The position numbers were made by a program, and so were the translations under genes. Positions 1 to 8,002 of a stretch of DNA of 8,002 nt are shown piece after piece. The notes beneath the pieces are model-generated. The model ran no database searches. It worked only from the letters and a program-made list of their open reading frames with translations, and had not been told where the DNA came from. Each line of letters starts with the position of its first letter. The stretch's first letter is position 1. Location of the stretch: NCBI GenBank assembly GCA_030445875.1, contig JASUSX010000091.1, positions 1 to 8,002 on the forward strand, given 5' to 3'. The DNA comes from Clostridia bacterium (lineage in GTDB: Bacteria > Bacillota > DSM-521 > Neomoorellales > Neomoorellaceae).

Positions 1-883
1 CCACTTGCTCAAGTACGATTCCGACCACGGCCGCCTGAACGCCACCGTTGAGGCCCGGGAAGATAGCATGGTGGTCAATGGCCGTACCATCAAGGTTATA
101 GCCGAGCGCGACCCGGCCAAGCTCCCCTGGAAAGATATGGGCGTTGATATCGTTATTGAATCCACCGGTGTTTTCACCGATGCCACCAAAGCGGCAGCCC
201 ATCGTCAGGCAGGGGCCAAAAAGGTCATCATTACCGCTCCGGCCAAAAACGAGGATATTACCATCGTCATGGGCGTCAATAACGATAAGTATGACCCCGC
301 CCGGCACCATGTGGTCTCCAACGCCTCCTGCACCACCAACTGCCTGGCCCCGGTAGCGAAAGTCCTCCACGATAACTTTACCATTGTACGCGGCCTGATG
401 ACCACTGCCCATTCCTATACCAACGACCAGCGCATCCTCGATCTGACCCACAAGGACCTGCGGCGGGCCCGGGCCGGCGCCCTGTCCATTATCCCCACCA
501 CTACCGGTGCTGCCAAAGCCATCGGCCTGGTTTTACCCGAGCTGAAGGGTAAGTTGAATGGTTTCGCCATGCGGGTACCTACCCCCAATGTCTCCGTCGT
601 CGACCTGGTGTGCGATCTGGAAAAACCGGCTACAGTAGAGAGCATCAACGCCGCCATGAAGGCCGCTGCCGAAGGGCCCATGCAGGGTATCCTGGGTTAC
701 TGCGAAGAGCCCCTGGTTTCCCGCGACTTCAATGGCGACCCGCGTTCTTCCATTGTCGATGCCCTGTCCACCATGGTTATCGACGGCACCCTGGCCAAAG
801 TGGTGGCCTGGTACGACAACGAATGGGCCTATTCCAAACGGGTCGTCGACCTGGCGGCCTTTATGGCTGCTCAAGGGCTGTAA
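1..883 (+). CDS. gap: Glyceraldehyde-3-phosphate dehydrogenase, type I (5'-partial)
   Basis: Phosphorylating GAPDH of the cytoplasm, converting glyceraldehyde 3-phosphate, phosphate and NAD(P)+ to 1,3-bisphosphoglycerate. The frame is open from base 2 ([11 protein letters not shown]); by family alignment about 43 N-terminal residues, including the dinucleotide-binding glycine motif, lie off the left edge. Visible hallmarks are the active-site [12 protein letters not shown] with the nucleophilic Cys at 329-331, the general-base His of [10 protein letters not shown] at 410-412, the DLRRARAG and [11 protein letters not shown] phosphate-binding loops, AMRVPTPN, and the C-terminal [15 protein letters not shown]. 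The residue pair before the DLRRAR stretch is Leu-Thr, where strict NAD enzymes usually have Leu-Pro. The coenzyme cannot be settled because the main adenosine-ribose contact is outside the window. It heads the visible operon; pgk follows after 76 bases. The family is certain. Confidence 0.97.
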   Translation, partial: HLLKYDSDHGRLNATVEAREDSMVVNGRTIKVIAERDPAKLPWKDMGVDIVIESTGVFTDATKAAAHRQAGAKKVIITAPAKNEDITIVMGVNNDKYDPARHHVVSNASCTTNCLAPVAKVLHDNFTIVRGLMTTAHSYTNDQRILDLTHKDLRRARAGALSIIPTTTGAAKAIGLVLPELKGKLNGFAMRVPTPNVSVVDLVCDLEKPATVESINAAMKAAAEGPMQGILGYCEEPLVSRDFNGDPRSSIVDALSTMVIDGTLAKVVAWYDNEWAYSKRVVDLAAFMAAQGL

Positions 884-887
884 AAGG

Positions 888-909
888 ACGGTCGCCGCGA
901 GGCGGCCGT
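888..909 (+). other. Intergenic GNRA-loop hairpin between gap and pgk
   Basis: A 9-bp stem, ACGGTCGCC paired with GGCGGCCGT and including one G-T wobble, closes a GCGA tetraloop of the stable GNRA class. It begins five bases after the gap stop codon. It is followed by TTCGTATG rather than a U-tract, so it is not a normal intrinsic terminator. By inference it could protect the 3' end of a processed gap mRNA or cause partial termination that lowers pgk relative to gap. The structure is seen directly; the role is a guess. Confidence 0.55.
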
Positions 910-959
910 TTCGTATGCCGGGGTAATCAGGGTAGCATAATAAGGGAGGTACGATTGAG

Positions 960-2141
960 ATGGCCAAGTTAACCATCAAGGACCTGGATCTGAAAGATAA
1001 GCGGGTGCTGGTGCGGGTTGACTTTAACGTACCCCTGGAAGGGGGCCGGGTAACTAATAATACCCGTATCCGGGCGGCCCTGCCCACTATTCAGTACCTT
1101 ATAGACCACAACGCCCGGCTAATCCTCATGTCACACCTGGGCCGGCCCAAGGGCAAGGTCAAGGAAGAATTGCGCCTGGACCCGGTGGCCAGGGAACTGG
1201 AGAACATCCTGGGCCGGCCGGTACATAAAGTAGACGATTGTATCGGCCCTGAGGTGGAGGCGGCGGTAGCGGCCCTCCAGCCCGGCCAGGTTCTCCTGCT
1301 GGAAAACCTGCGCTTTTACCCGGAAGAAGAGAAAAACGACCACGATTTTGCCCGCAAGCTCGCTTCCCTGGCTGACCTTTACGTCAATGACGCCTTTGGC
1401 GCCGCCCACCGCGCCCACGCTTCCACCGAGGGGGTAGCCCACTACCTGCCGGCGGCGGCTGGTTTCCTGCTGCAGAAGGAAATCGAGACCCTGGGCAAGG
1501 CCCTGGCCGACCCGGAGCGGCCCTTTGTGGCCATTATCGGCGGGGCCAAGGTCTCGGACAAAATCAGCGTCATCCGCAACCTCCTCACCAAAGTAGATAC
1601 CCTCATCATCGGCGGCGGCATGGCCAACACCTTCCTGCGGGCGAAAGGCTACGCCATGGGCCAGTCCCTGGTGGAGGAGGACCAGGTGCCCCTGGCCAGG
1701 GAACTCATGGCCGCGGCGGAAAACCGGGGTGTAAAGATGCTCCTGCCCCGGGACCTGATAGTTGCCCCGGAGTTTAAGGCTGACGCCCCCCACCAGGTGG
1801 TGGCGGCTACTGCCGTCCCTGACGGCTGGTTGGCCCTGGATATAGGACCGGAGACGGCGCGGGAGTACGCGGGCGCTCTGGAGGGGGCGCGGACAGTCGT
1901 CTGGAACGGCCCCATGGGCGTCTTTGAGATGGAACCCTTCGCCCACGGTACCGAGGCGGTCGCCCGGGCGGTGGCAGCCGTAGAGGGCATGACCATCGTC
2001 GGCGGCGGCGACTCGGTGGCGGCCGTGGAAAAGATGGGGGCGGCGGATAGGATAGGCCACATCTCTACCGGTGGCGGCGCCTCCCTGGAGTTCCTGGAGG
2101 GCCGCGCTCTGCCGGGGGTAGTGGCGCTAACGGAGAAATAA
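960..2141 (+). CDS. pgk: Phosphoglycerate kinase
   Basis: Transfers the acyl phosphate of 1,3-bisphosphoglycerate to ADP, giving ATP and 3-phosphoglycerate; a monomeric cytoplasmic two-domain hinge enzyme. The 393-residue length is normal. The N-terminal substrate domain carries the signature [12 protein letters not shown] (residues 15-26), the basic-patch SHLGRPKG (58-65), [15 protein letters not shown] (113-127) and [14 protein letters not shown] (142-155). The C-terminal nucleotide domain carries GGAKVSDKI (194-202), GGGMANTFL (218-226), WNGPMGVFE (315-323), GGGDS (348-352) and the terminal [13 protein letters not shown] (369-381). The ATG is supported by AAGGGAGGT at 942-950, ten bases upstream of the start measured from GGAGG. 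It lies between gap and tpiA on the same strand, 36 bases before the preferred tpiA start, consistent with co-transcription. Identification is certain. Confidence 0.99.
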   Translation: MAKLTIKDLDLKDKRVLVRVDFNVPLEGGRVTNNTRIRAALPTIQYLIDHNARLILMSHLGRPKGKVKEELRLDPVARELENILGRPVHKVDDCIGPEVEAAVAALQPGQVLLLENLRFYPEEEKNDHDFARKLASLADLYVNDAFGAAHRAHASTEGVAHYLPAAAGFLLQKEIETLGKALADPERPFVAIIGGAKVSDKISVIRNLLTKVDTLIIGGGMANTFLRAKGYAMGQSLVEEDQVPLARELMAAAENRGVKMLLPRDLIVAPEFKADAPHQVVAATAVPDGWLALDIGPETAREYAGALEGARTVVWNGPMGVFEMEPFAHGTEAVARAVAAVEGMTIVGGGDSVAAVEKMGAADRIGHISTGGGASLEFLEGRALPGVVALTEK

Positions 2142-2162
2142 CGCTGGCTATACCAACTTCGA

Positions 2163-2172
2163 GGGGAGTGAT
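2163..2172 (+). promoter_or_regulatory. Ribosome binding site that decides the tpiA start
   Basis: GGGGAGTGAT aligns with the extended Shine-Dalgarno AGGAGGTGAT. Its core (2164-2168) lies nine bases from the TTG at 2178 but only three from the TTG at 2172. The spacing therefore favours 2178 as the tpiA start. Confidence 0.6.
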
Positions 2173-2177
2173 TGGTT

Positions 2178-2930
2178 TTGCGCCGACCCATTATTGCCGG
2201 CAACTGGAAGATGCATAATACTACCGGGGAAGCCCGGGAACTGGTGGAGCTGTTAAAGCCCCTGGTGGGGGCCACGGACGTGGAGGTGGTGGTCTGCCCG
2301 CCCTTCACGGCCATAGCTGCGGCCGCCAACGCCGCTGCCGGTTCCAATATAGCCGTGGGCGCCCAGGACTTTTTCTGGGAAGATCAGGGCGCCTATACCG
2401 GTGAGGTATCGGGGCCGATGCTGAGGGACCTGGGTTGCCGTTATGTCATTATTGGCCATTCCGAGCGCCGCCAGTACTTCGCCGAGACCGACGCCACAGT
2501 CAATAAGAAACTTATGGCCGCTTACCGCCACGAACTGATCCCCATCGTATGCGTCGGTGAAACCCTGGGCCAGAGGGAAGCTGGCGAAACCCTGGCTGTC
2601 ATCGGCCACCAGGTCTGGGAGGGGTTAAAGGGGCTGGCACCCGACCAGGCCCGGGAACTGGTGGTGGCCTATGAACCTGTGTGGGCCATCGGTACCGGCA
2701 AAACAGCCACGGCGGCGGACGCCCAGGAGGTTATCGCCTTTATCCGGGAGACGCTGGGGTCCATGTATGGCGCGGCGGCCGAGGCCGTCCGCATCCAGTA
2801 TGGCGGCAGCGTCAAGCCGGAAAATATTACCGAACTAATGGCCCAGCCCGATATTGACGGCGCCCTAGTCGGCGGGGCTAGCCTGGATGCCGTCTCCTTC
2901 GCGGCCATTGTCAATTACGGCGATCACTAG
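2178..2930 (+). CDS. tpiA: Triosephosphate isomerase
   Basis: Interconverts dihydroxyacetone phosphate and glyceraldehyde 3-phosphate; a dimeric (beta/alpha)8 barrel in the cytoplasm. From the TTG at 2178 the protein has 250 residues, a standard length, and begins [13 protein letters not shown] like other Firmicute enzymes. An in-frame TTG two codons upstream (2172) is possible but too close to the ribosome binding site. Catalytic residues are Asn9 and Lys11 in GNWKMH, His94 in IIGHSERR and Glu166 in [14 protein letters not shown], the last running into the flexible phosphate-clamping loop 6. YGGSVKPEN and GALVGGASL form the C-terminal phosphate site. It sits between pgk and gpmI. TIM feeds the second triose into the pathway encoded by its neighbours. 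Function is certain; only the exact start is open. Confidence 0.98.
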   Translation: MRRPIIAGNWKMHNTTGEARELVELLKPLVGATDVEVVVCPPFTAIAAAANAAAGSNIAVGAQDFFWEDQGAYTGEVSGPMLRDLGCRYVIIGHSERRQYFAETDATVNKKLMAAYRHELIPIVCVGETLGQREAGETLAVIGHQVWEGLKGLAPDQARELVVAYEPVWAIGTGKTATAADAQEVIAFIRETLGSMYGAAAEAVRIQYGGSVKPENITELMAQPDIDGALVGGASLDAVSFAAIVNYGDH

Positions 2931-2938
2931 AGGTAACG

Positions 2939-2974
2939 GGGTGCCCGGCCGGCGGCGCCGCTGCCAGGGTACCC
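2939..2974 (+). other. Stable two-part hairpin between tpiA and gpmI
   Basis: GGGTGCCC (2939-2946) pairs with GGGTACCC (2967-2974) over 8 bp with one wobble. The enclosed GC-rich segment folds again as GGCGGC (2951-2956) with GCTGCC (2960-2965), leaving a small bulge. Only a short TTTT (2980-2983), detached from the stem, follows, so a conventional terminator is unlikely. The tpiA stop is just upstream and the gpmI ribosome binding site 18 bases downstream. A role in mRNA processing or stability is inference. Confidence 0.5.
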
Positions 2975-2991
2975 AGTCAATTTTACGGGAC

Positions 2992-2996
2992 AGGAG
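2992..2996 (+). promoter_or_regulatory. Ribosome binding site that decides the gpmI start
   Basis: AGGAG stands eight bases before the TTG at 3005 and seventeen before the in-frame ATG at 3014. Normal spacing of about five to ten bases selects the TTG, making the protein three residues longer than an ATG-only reading. Confidence 0.6.
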
Positions 2997-3004
2997 AAAT
3001 TAGC

Positions 3005-4558
3005 TTGGTTAATATGAACCGCCCCCTAATGTTGATGATCCTGGACGGTTTCGGTCTGGGGCCGCCGGAGGAAGGGAACGCCATCAGTCAGGGCTACCTG
3101 CCCAATTACCGCAACCTGCTGGCCACCTACCCCCACGCCCGCCTGGAAGCCTCCGGGGAGGCCGTGGGCCTGCCTGCTGGCCAGATGGGTAACTCCGAGG
3201 TCGGCCACCTGAACATCGGTGCTGGCCGCATCGTCTACCAGGAACTGACCCGGATATCTAAGGCTATCCGCGACGGCTCCTTATTCGCCAACGACGTGCT
3301 CCTGGCCGCCGTGAGGGGGGCAAAGGAGCGCGGCGGCGCCCTGCACCTCATGGGCCTGGTCTCCGACGGTGGCGTCCACAGCCACCTGGACCACCTCTAC
3401 GCCCTCCTGGAGCTGGCGAAAAAAGAAGGTTTGCCGCGGGTTTATATCCACGCCTTCCTGGACGGCCGCGACGTGCCGCCATCCAGTGCCGCCGGGTACC
3501 TGGAGCAGGTGGAGGCGGAGTGCCGGCAGCGGGGTGTAGGGGCCATCGCCAGCATCATGGGCCGCTACTACGCCATGGACCGCGACCGGCGCTGGGAACG
3601 GACAGAGCGGGCCTACCGCGCCCTGGTGGCTGGGGAAGGGCATCGGTTCCCGACGGTGGCGACTGCCATCCAGGCGTCCTACGCCAGGGATATTACCGAT
3701 GAGTTCGTGGAACCAGCGGTAATTACCTGCGCAGGCCGGCCCCTGGCGGTGGTGCAAAAGGGGGACAGTGTCATCTTCTTTAACTTCCGCGCCGACCGGG
3801 CACGCCAGCTCACCCGCGCCTTTGTCGACCGGGAGTTTGAGCCTTTCGAACGCCCGGGGGGGAGGCTTAACGTCCAGTTTGTCTGCCTGACCCAGTATGA
3901 TGTCACCATCCCGGCGCCGGTGGCCTTCCCACCCCAGGTTCTCACCAATGTCCTGGGCGAGGTGATAGCTAATCATGGCCTCAAGCAACTGCGTATTGCC
4001 GAGACGGAAAAGTACGCCCACGTTACCTTCTTTTTTAACGGCGGGGTGGAAGAGCCCTTCCCCGGTGAGGACCGGCTCCTTATACCTTCGCCGAAGGTGG
4101 CCACCTATGATCAGCAGCCATCCATGAGCGCCCGGGAGGTTACGGCCGCCGTCCTGGAGCGCCTGGATAAATATGACTTTATTGTGTTAAACTTCGCCAA
4201 CGCCGATATGGTCGGCCACACCGGCGATCTGGCGGCGGCCATCGCCGCCGTGGAGACGGTAGACGAGTGTATCGGCCGCATCGCCGCGGCCATGGTGGAG
4301 CGCCGGGCACCCCTGCTGGTGACGGCCGACCATGGAAACGCCGAAGAGATGCGGGAACCGGACGGCGAGCCCCACACAGCCCATACCAGCAACCTGGTGC
4401 CCTTCATCCTGGTTGATGATCGCTACCGGAAGGCCGTTTTGAGGGAAGGCGCCCTGGAAGACGTAGCCCCTACAGTACTGGCAATCCTGGGTCTACCCCA
4501 ACCGGCGGAGATGACGGGGCAGAGTTTGATAGCCCCAGAGGCGACCGGCTCCATTTAA
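3005..4558 (+). CDS. gpmI: 2,3-bisphosphoglycerate-independent phosphoglycerate mutase
   Basis: Interconverts 3- and 2-phosphoglycerate through a phosphoserine intermediate, using two Mn2+ ions; an alkaline-phosphatase-superfamily enzyme of the cytoplasm. The 517 residues match the family length of about 510-515. The phosphatase domain is split around an inserted phosphotransferase domain. Visible metal ligands are Asp14 (LMILDGFGL), Asp401 and His405 ([10 protein letters not shown]), Asp442 and His443 ([11 protein letters not shown]) and His460 (HTAHTSN). Ser64 in GNSEVGHLN is the phosphorylated nucleophile. Substrate residues include His125 (SDGGVHSH), the DGRDVPP loop (153-159), the Arg-rich [15 protein letters not shown] (186-200), FNFRADRAR (259-267) and Lys336. 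Translation starts at TTG. It is fourth in the operon, 57 bases before eno. In Firmicutes this enzyme is reported to be pH- and Mn2+-sensitive; nothing here departs from that type. Confidence 0.98.
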   Translation: MVNMNRPLMLMILDGFGLGPPEEGNAISQGYLPNYRNLLATYPHARLEASGEAVGLPAGQMGNSEVGHLNIGAGRIVYQELTRISKAIRDGSLFANDVLLAAVRGAKERGGALHLMGLVSDGGVHSHLDHLYALLELAKKEGLPRVYIHAFLDGRDVPPSSAAGYLEQVEAECRQRGVGAIASIMGRYYAMDRDRRWERTERAYRALVAGEGHRFPTVATAIQASYARDITDEFVEPAVITCAGRPLAVVQKGDSVIFFNFRADRARQLTRAFVDREFEPFERPGGRLNVQFVCLTQYDVTIPAPVAFPPQVLTNVLGEVIANHGLKQLRIAETEKYAHVTFFFNGGVEEPFPGEDRLLIPSPKVATYDQQPSMSAREVTAAVLERLDKYDFIVLNFANADMVGHTGDLAAAIAAVETVDECIGRIAAAMVERRAPLLVTADHGNAEEMREPDGEPHTAHTSNLVPFILVDDRYRKAVLREGALEDVAPTVLAILGLPQPAEMTGQSLIAPEATGSI

Positions 4559-4612
4559 CCCTTAAAGTAGAGTAACACCCTTACCAGCGAATTAAAACGG
4601 AGGTGTTCGTAG

Positions 4613-5902
<1,290 letters not shown>

Positions 5903-5912
5903 CAAGGCGGAA

Positions 5913-5949
5913 ATAAACCCCGGCGGGAACTACCCCGGCCGGGGTTTAT
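5913..5949. terminator. Bidirectional terminator between convergent eno and corA
   Basis: A perfect 12-bp inverted repeat, ATAAACCCCGGC (5913-5924) and GCCGGGGTTTAT (5938-5949), encloses 13 bases in which GGG and CCC can pair further. It fills most of the 50-base gap. On the + strand the stem ends in TTTAT followed by CTCTT; on the - strand it ends in TTTAT followed by TT. Both sides therefore have a modest U-rich tail, fitting a shared terminator for the two converging transcripts. The U-tracts are interrupted, so efficiency in each direction is uncertain. Confidence 0.85.
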
Positions 5950-5952
5950 CTC

Positions 5953-6912
5953 TTAAAACCAGCCCTTGCGTCGGAAGAATAGAAGCATGACGAGGGCCAA
6001 CAGAGCCATAACCCCCAGGACGGCAAAATAGCCATAGCGCCACTCCAGCTCCGGCATATAGTGGAAATTCATGCCGTAGATACCGGCAATGAGACTTAAG
6101 GGCATCATAATGGTAGTAATGACCGTCAGCACTTTCATGATTTCGTTGAGGCGGTTGGAGGTCAGGGAGAGGTAGATTTCTACGGTGGAACTGGCCAGGT
6201 CGTGGAAGGTTTCCACCTGATCGATGAGGCGCAGCATTTCGTTATAGATATCCAGGAAAAAGACCCGGTTTTCATTTTTAATGAGTTTGAATTCGGGATA
6301 GGCCAGGAGGTTGATAATATCCCGCTGGGCACCGAGGATTTTGCGTAATTTAATAGCCTGGCGTCGCATAGTAAAGACCTGGTTTAAGATCTGGCGTGTG
6401 GGCCGGCGGAAGACTTCTTCTTCCAGGTACTCGATCCGGCCCTCAGTACGGTCAAAAAAAGTAAAGAAGGTTTCCGTCAGGGGCTCCAGCAGGCTGTAGA
6501 GGATAAAATCGACACCCTTGGTAAAAAGCTGTGGTTCCTGGCGGTACTGGTGCCAGAGCTGGTCGACGAATTCCAGCTCTTCGTGGTGCACGGTGACAAT
6601 AAAATTAGGTCCGAGAAAGACATTGAGGGCAGCAGTTAAGGAACGCTGGTGGGGTTTGACGTAGCGCAGGGTAAAAAAAGCGTAGTCCTCGTACTGGGCC
6701 ATCTCCGGCCGGTAATGGGGGTGCCGGCAATCGTCTACGGCCAGGGGATGGAAATGCCAGCGGGAGATCAGGAGTTCCAACTCCTCCGGGGTGGGCTGGA
6801 CCAGGTCCAGCCAGGTAAAATCCTCGCTTTGCCGGGGTTGGAAGCCGGGAGGCAGGTTTTCCTTGAGCCCCTGTTGGGGGTGAAAGATTAAAGCGCGTTG
6901 CACAGCACTCAC
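5953..6912 (-). CDS. corA: CorA-family magnesium/cobalt (divalent cation) transporter
   Basis: Homopentameric inner-membrane channel of the CorA family, normally passing Mg2+ and also Co2+ or Ni2+. The protein has 319 residues. The N-terminal cytoplasmic domain (about 1-200) includes the family stretch FHPLAVDDCRHPHYRPE (54-70). A long, charged stalk helix follows (about 200-258). Then come TM1 (about 260-280), ending in the signature YGMNF (GMN at 280-282), the periplasmic-loop MPEL (286-289), and TM2 (about 295-313) with the basic tail RRKGWF. The TM1 to tail region resembles Thermotoga maritima CorA as I remember it. The start given is GTG; a second in-frame GTG at codon 4 (6901-6903) is better placed behind AAGGTGA, so the true protein may be 316 residues. 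It lies 48 bases downstream of the MBL gene and converges on eno. The exact ion is not settled by sequence. Confidence 0.95.
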   Translation of the reverse strand: MSAVQRALIFHPQQGLKENLPPGFQPRQSEDFTWLDLVQPTPEELELLISRWHFHPLAVDDCRHPHYRPEMAQYEDYAFFTLRYVKPHQRSLTAALNVFLGPNFIVTVHHEELEFVDQLWHQYRQEPQLFTKGVDFILYSLLEPLTETFFTFFDRTEGRIEYLEEEVFRRPTRQILNQVFTMRRQAIKLRKILGAQRDIINLLAYPEFKLIKNENRVFFLDIYNEMLRLIDQVETFHDLASSTVEIYLSLTSNRLNEIMKVLTVITTIMMPLSLIAGIYGMNFHYMPELEWRYGYFAVLGVMALLALVMLLFFRRKGWF

Positions 6913-6916
6913 CTTT
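6906..6916 (-). promoter_or_regulatory. corA ribosome binding site overlapping the first GTG
   Basis: Read on the - strand, AAAGGTGA overlaps the upstream GTG (6910-6912) and precedes the codon-4 GTG (6901-6903) by about five bases. The first GTG would therefore have almost no spacer, which makes the codon-4 GTG the better candidate start. Confidence 0.4.
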
Positions 6917-6932
6917 GCGGGCCTTTTTCTTT

Positions 6933-6941
6933 AGTTTACCA
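6933..6941 (-). promoter_or_regulatory. Possible extended -10 promoter for corA
   Basis: On the - strand the sequence reads TGG-TAAACT, a TGn extended -10 pattern, about 20 bases before the corA GTG. No good -35 hexamer is seen at 17 bases. The preceding GATGTGGTA is identical to that in front of the MBL gene. It may let corA be transcribed apart from the upstream gene; this is weak evidence on its own. Confidence 0.35.
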
Positions 6942-6960
6942 CATCCAGGCCGCCTGGTAT

Positions 6961-7860
6961 CTACGGGGTATAAAAATAGAGCTTGCCGTTTTCTGCTGTA
7001 CAGGCAATCTGGCCTGTACCCTCGAGGTAGCTGATAAAAGCGGACAGGCTGGCCAGGTTCAAGTAGTACTGGGGTACATCCATGGTAAGCTCCTCCAGGA
7101 TGGCCACCTGGGCCAGTAGCTCTTCCCGGGTCAGGGGCCGGGCCAGGAGTTCGACCAGCATATCCAGGCAGCCGTTTATTCTCTGGTGGTTCTTCTCCAG
7201 AACGGGGGCCGGATCCGTTATAACTTCCGGGCTATGGGCCGGGAGCAGGTAATCGAATTCCAGTTCGGCCAGGGTCGCCAGGGTGGCCAGCTCAGCCTCG
7301 ATGTCCTGGAAGAAGGGTAAAGGGTATTTGGCCAGGATGGCCGGGTGGTAGACAGCATCGCCACTAAAAAGCACCCCTTCGGGGGTCAGGAAGGCCAGGT
7401 GCTCGGCCCCGTGTCCGGGCGTGGCTACGGCCTGGAGGCGCTGGTCCAGGAGCTTCAAGGGACCGGGACCAATGGTAGTATCCACCTCCACCGGGTGGGG
7501 GCTGTAAAGCAGGGGGACCTTTAATTCCTGAAGGGGGGAGGCAGACCCGTACAGGGCCTTTATTCCCAGCAGGTTATTTTCCATAAAGACCTTTTCCCCG
7601 GGGGAGGCCAGGACTTCCAGGCCGGGGTAAAGCTCCTTTAATAATCGGTGGGCGCCAAAGTGGTCAGCGTGGCCGTGGGTGGTGAGGAGGTATTTGGGTT
7701 TAAGTGCCCTGGCAGCCAGGGTATCCTTAATCTTATGGGCGACAGTGTTATTGATCCCCGAATCGATTAGCAGGCAATAACCGCTTTTGGTAGTATAGAC
7801 CCCGGAGTTGGTGGCACCGGGGATATAGCAGGTATGACCATTAATTTTTACCAGTTCCAC
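6961..7860 (-). CDS. MBL-fold metallo-hydrolase, substrate unknown
   Basis: A soluble metallo-beta-lactamase-fold hydrolase of 299 residues, probably with two metal ions. All standard metal ligands are present: the THGHADHFG motif (His62, His64, Asp66, His67), His150 in TPGHGAEH, Asp168 in FSGDAVYH, and His209 in PAHS. The family includes glyoxalase II, lactonases, RNases and others, so the fold gives no substrate. After the catalytic domain (about 1-215) there is a C-terminal segment (about 222-299), mostly helical in appearance with TREELLAQ and ending in a short beta-like tail. It resembles the winged-helix-like tails of some LACTB2-type members; that comparison is tentative. No signal peptide or membrane segment is seen. 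The start is GTG; AGAAGGGA lies about a dozen bases upstream, rather far, and no better in-frame start is evident. It has its own promoter and runs into corA after 48 bases. Confidence 0.9.
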   Translation of the reverse strand: MELVKINGHTCYIPGATNSGVYTTKSGYCLLIDSGINNTVAHKIKDTLAARALKPKYLLTTHGHADHFGAHRLLKELYPGLEVLASPGEKVFMENNLLGIKALYGSASPLQELKVPLLYSPHPVEVDTTIGPGPLKLLDQRLQAVATPGHGAEHLAFLTPEGVLFSGDAVYHPAILAKYPLPFFQDIEAELATLATLAELEFDYLLPAHSPEVITDPAPVLEKNHQRINGCLDMLVELLARPLTREELLAQVAILEELTMDVPQYYLNLASLSAFISYLEGTGQIACTAENGKLYFYTP

Positions 7861-7895
7861 CCCGAGACTGTCCCTTCTAAAGTAATCTGTAAATC

Positions 7896-7922
7896 ATTGT
7901 ACCACATCTGGTGGGGGAACAA
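7896..7922 (-). promoter_or_regulatory. Promoter of the MBL-hydrolase gene
   Basis: On the - strand TGG-TACAAT (7904-7896) is a good extended -10 element, one mismatch from TATAAT. A weak -35, TTGTTC (7922-7917), stands 15 bases upstream, shorter than the ideal 17; the TGn extension can offset this. Transcription would start near 7889, giving a leader of about 28 bases before the GTG at 7860. The element lies just downstream of the terminator of the preceding transcript, where a new promoter is expected. Confidence 0.65.
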
Positions 7923-7934
7923 CCTGCGGAGTAG

Positions 7935-7957
7935 AAAAAAAGTGCCTTGCCGGCACT
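7935..7957 (-). terminator. Intrinsic terminator of an off-window - strand gene
   Basis: Read on the - strand, AGTGCC (7957-7952) pairs with GGCACT (7946-7941) around a 5-base loop, followed directly by six more T residues (7940-7935). This is a classic stem plus U-tract. On the + strand no T-run follows, so it acts only leftwards. It ends a transcript entering from beyond the right edge and insulates the MBL promoter. Confidence 0.75.
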
Positions 7958-8002
7958 AGTCGTTTATCGAGACAAAGTCTTTACAATACCCGTCATCGTT
8001 AC
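7956..8002 (-). other. Possible 3' tail of an unidentified - strand gene
   Basis: The terminator at 7935-7957 implies a gene ending here. Two - strand frames are open from the right edge. One ends in KDFVSIND with a TAG at 7956-7958 that touches the terminator stem, and has somewhat more G/C at third codon positions. The other ends in IVKTLSR with a TAA at 7964-7966, leaving a short gap before the stem. Fewer than 15 residues are visible in either case, so neither frame nor product can be decided. A non-coding transcript is also possible. Confidence 0.25.

Noticed and set aside
1131..2060. A 309-codon open frame on the - strand opposite pgk
   Set aside because: It lies wholly inside pgk, whose motifs are unmistakable. 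Long antisense frames are expected in GC-rich genes, and this one shows no recognisable motif.
2152..2176. ACCAA pairing with TTGGT around the tpiA ribosome binding site
   Set aside because: A 5-bp stem is too weak to support a regulatory claim.
2952..2961. GCGGCGCCGC palindrome as a protein-binding operator
   Set aside because: It is part of the larger tpiA/gpmI hairpin and such GC palindromes are common in GC-rich DNA; no second copy was noticed.
3281..4021. A 246-codon open frame on the - strand opposite gpmI
   Set aside because: Fully contained in gpmI, no recognisable domain, composition of a codon-bias shadow. The same applies to the other antisense frames over gap, tpiA and eno.
4574..4607. 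AACACC pairing with GGTGTT across the eno ribosome binding site, as a possible riboswitch-like lock
   Set aside because: Only 6 bp with a 22-base loop; expected by chance, and a highly expressed enolase gene is an unlikely target.
6945..6959. CCAGG-CGG-CCTGG stem between the MBL gene and corA as a terminator
   Set aside because: Only 5 bp with a 3-base loop and no U-tract directly after it on the - strand.
5953..7860. A functional system linking CorA, the MBL enzyme and the Mg2+/Mn2+-dependent glycolytic enzymes
   Set aside because: The two groups are convergent and separated by a terminator. Shared metal need is too general to infer a dedicated system.

Overview
The window is a chromosomal stretch from a GC-rich, Gram-positive-type bacterium, most likely a thermophilic clostridial Firmicute (Moorella or a relative). 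This is inferred from strong AGGAGG-type ribosome binding sites, frequent TTG and GTG starts, the gap-pgk-tpiA-gpmI-eno gene order typical of Firmicutes, and a CorA whose C-terminal half closely resembles the Thermotoga type. No mobile element, CRISPR array, rRNA or tRNA is visible. This is a housekeeping region, and I did not find a convincing new system in it.

Left part (1-5902, + strand): five tightly spaced genes encode the lower, three-carbon half of glycolysis/gluconeogenesis. They are glyceraldehyde-3-phosphate dehydrogenase (its first ~43 residues lie off the left edge), phosphoglycerate kinase, triosephosphate isomerase, cofactor-independent phosphoglycerate mutase and enolase. Gaps are 36 to 76 bases, each gene has its own ribosome binding site, and no internal promoter or U-tailed terminator is visible, so they look like one operon whose promoter lies to the left. 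Together they interconvert triose phosphates and phosphoenolpyruvate. Every catalytic residue I could check is present. Two of the gaps, gap/pgk and tpiA/gpmI, carry stable hairpins without a U-tract, which may act in mRNA processing or stability.

Middle (5903-5952): one long, near-symmetric hairpin separates the convergent eno and corA genes and probably ends transcription from both sides.

Right part (5953-7860, - strand): a CorA-family divalent cation transporter lies downstream of an MBL-fold metallo-hydrolase of unknown substrate, with 48 bases between them. Both genes are preceded by the same 9-base string covering the start of an extended -10 promoter element, so they may share one transcript and also have separate promoters of similar design. 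The last 142 bases hold the MBL gene promoter and a - strand intrinsic terminator that ends a transcript entering from the right; the gene it belongs to cannot be identified here.
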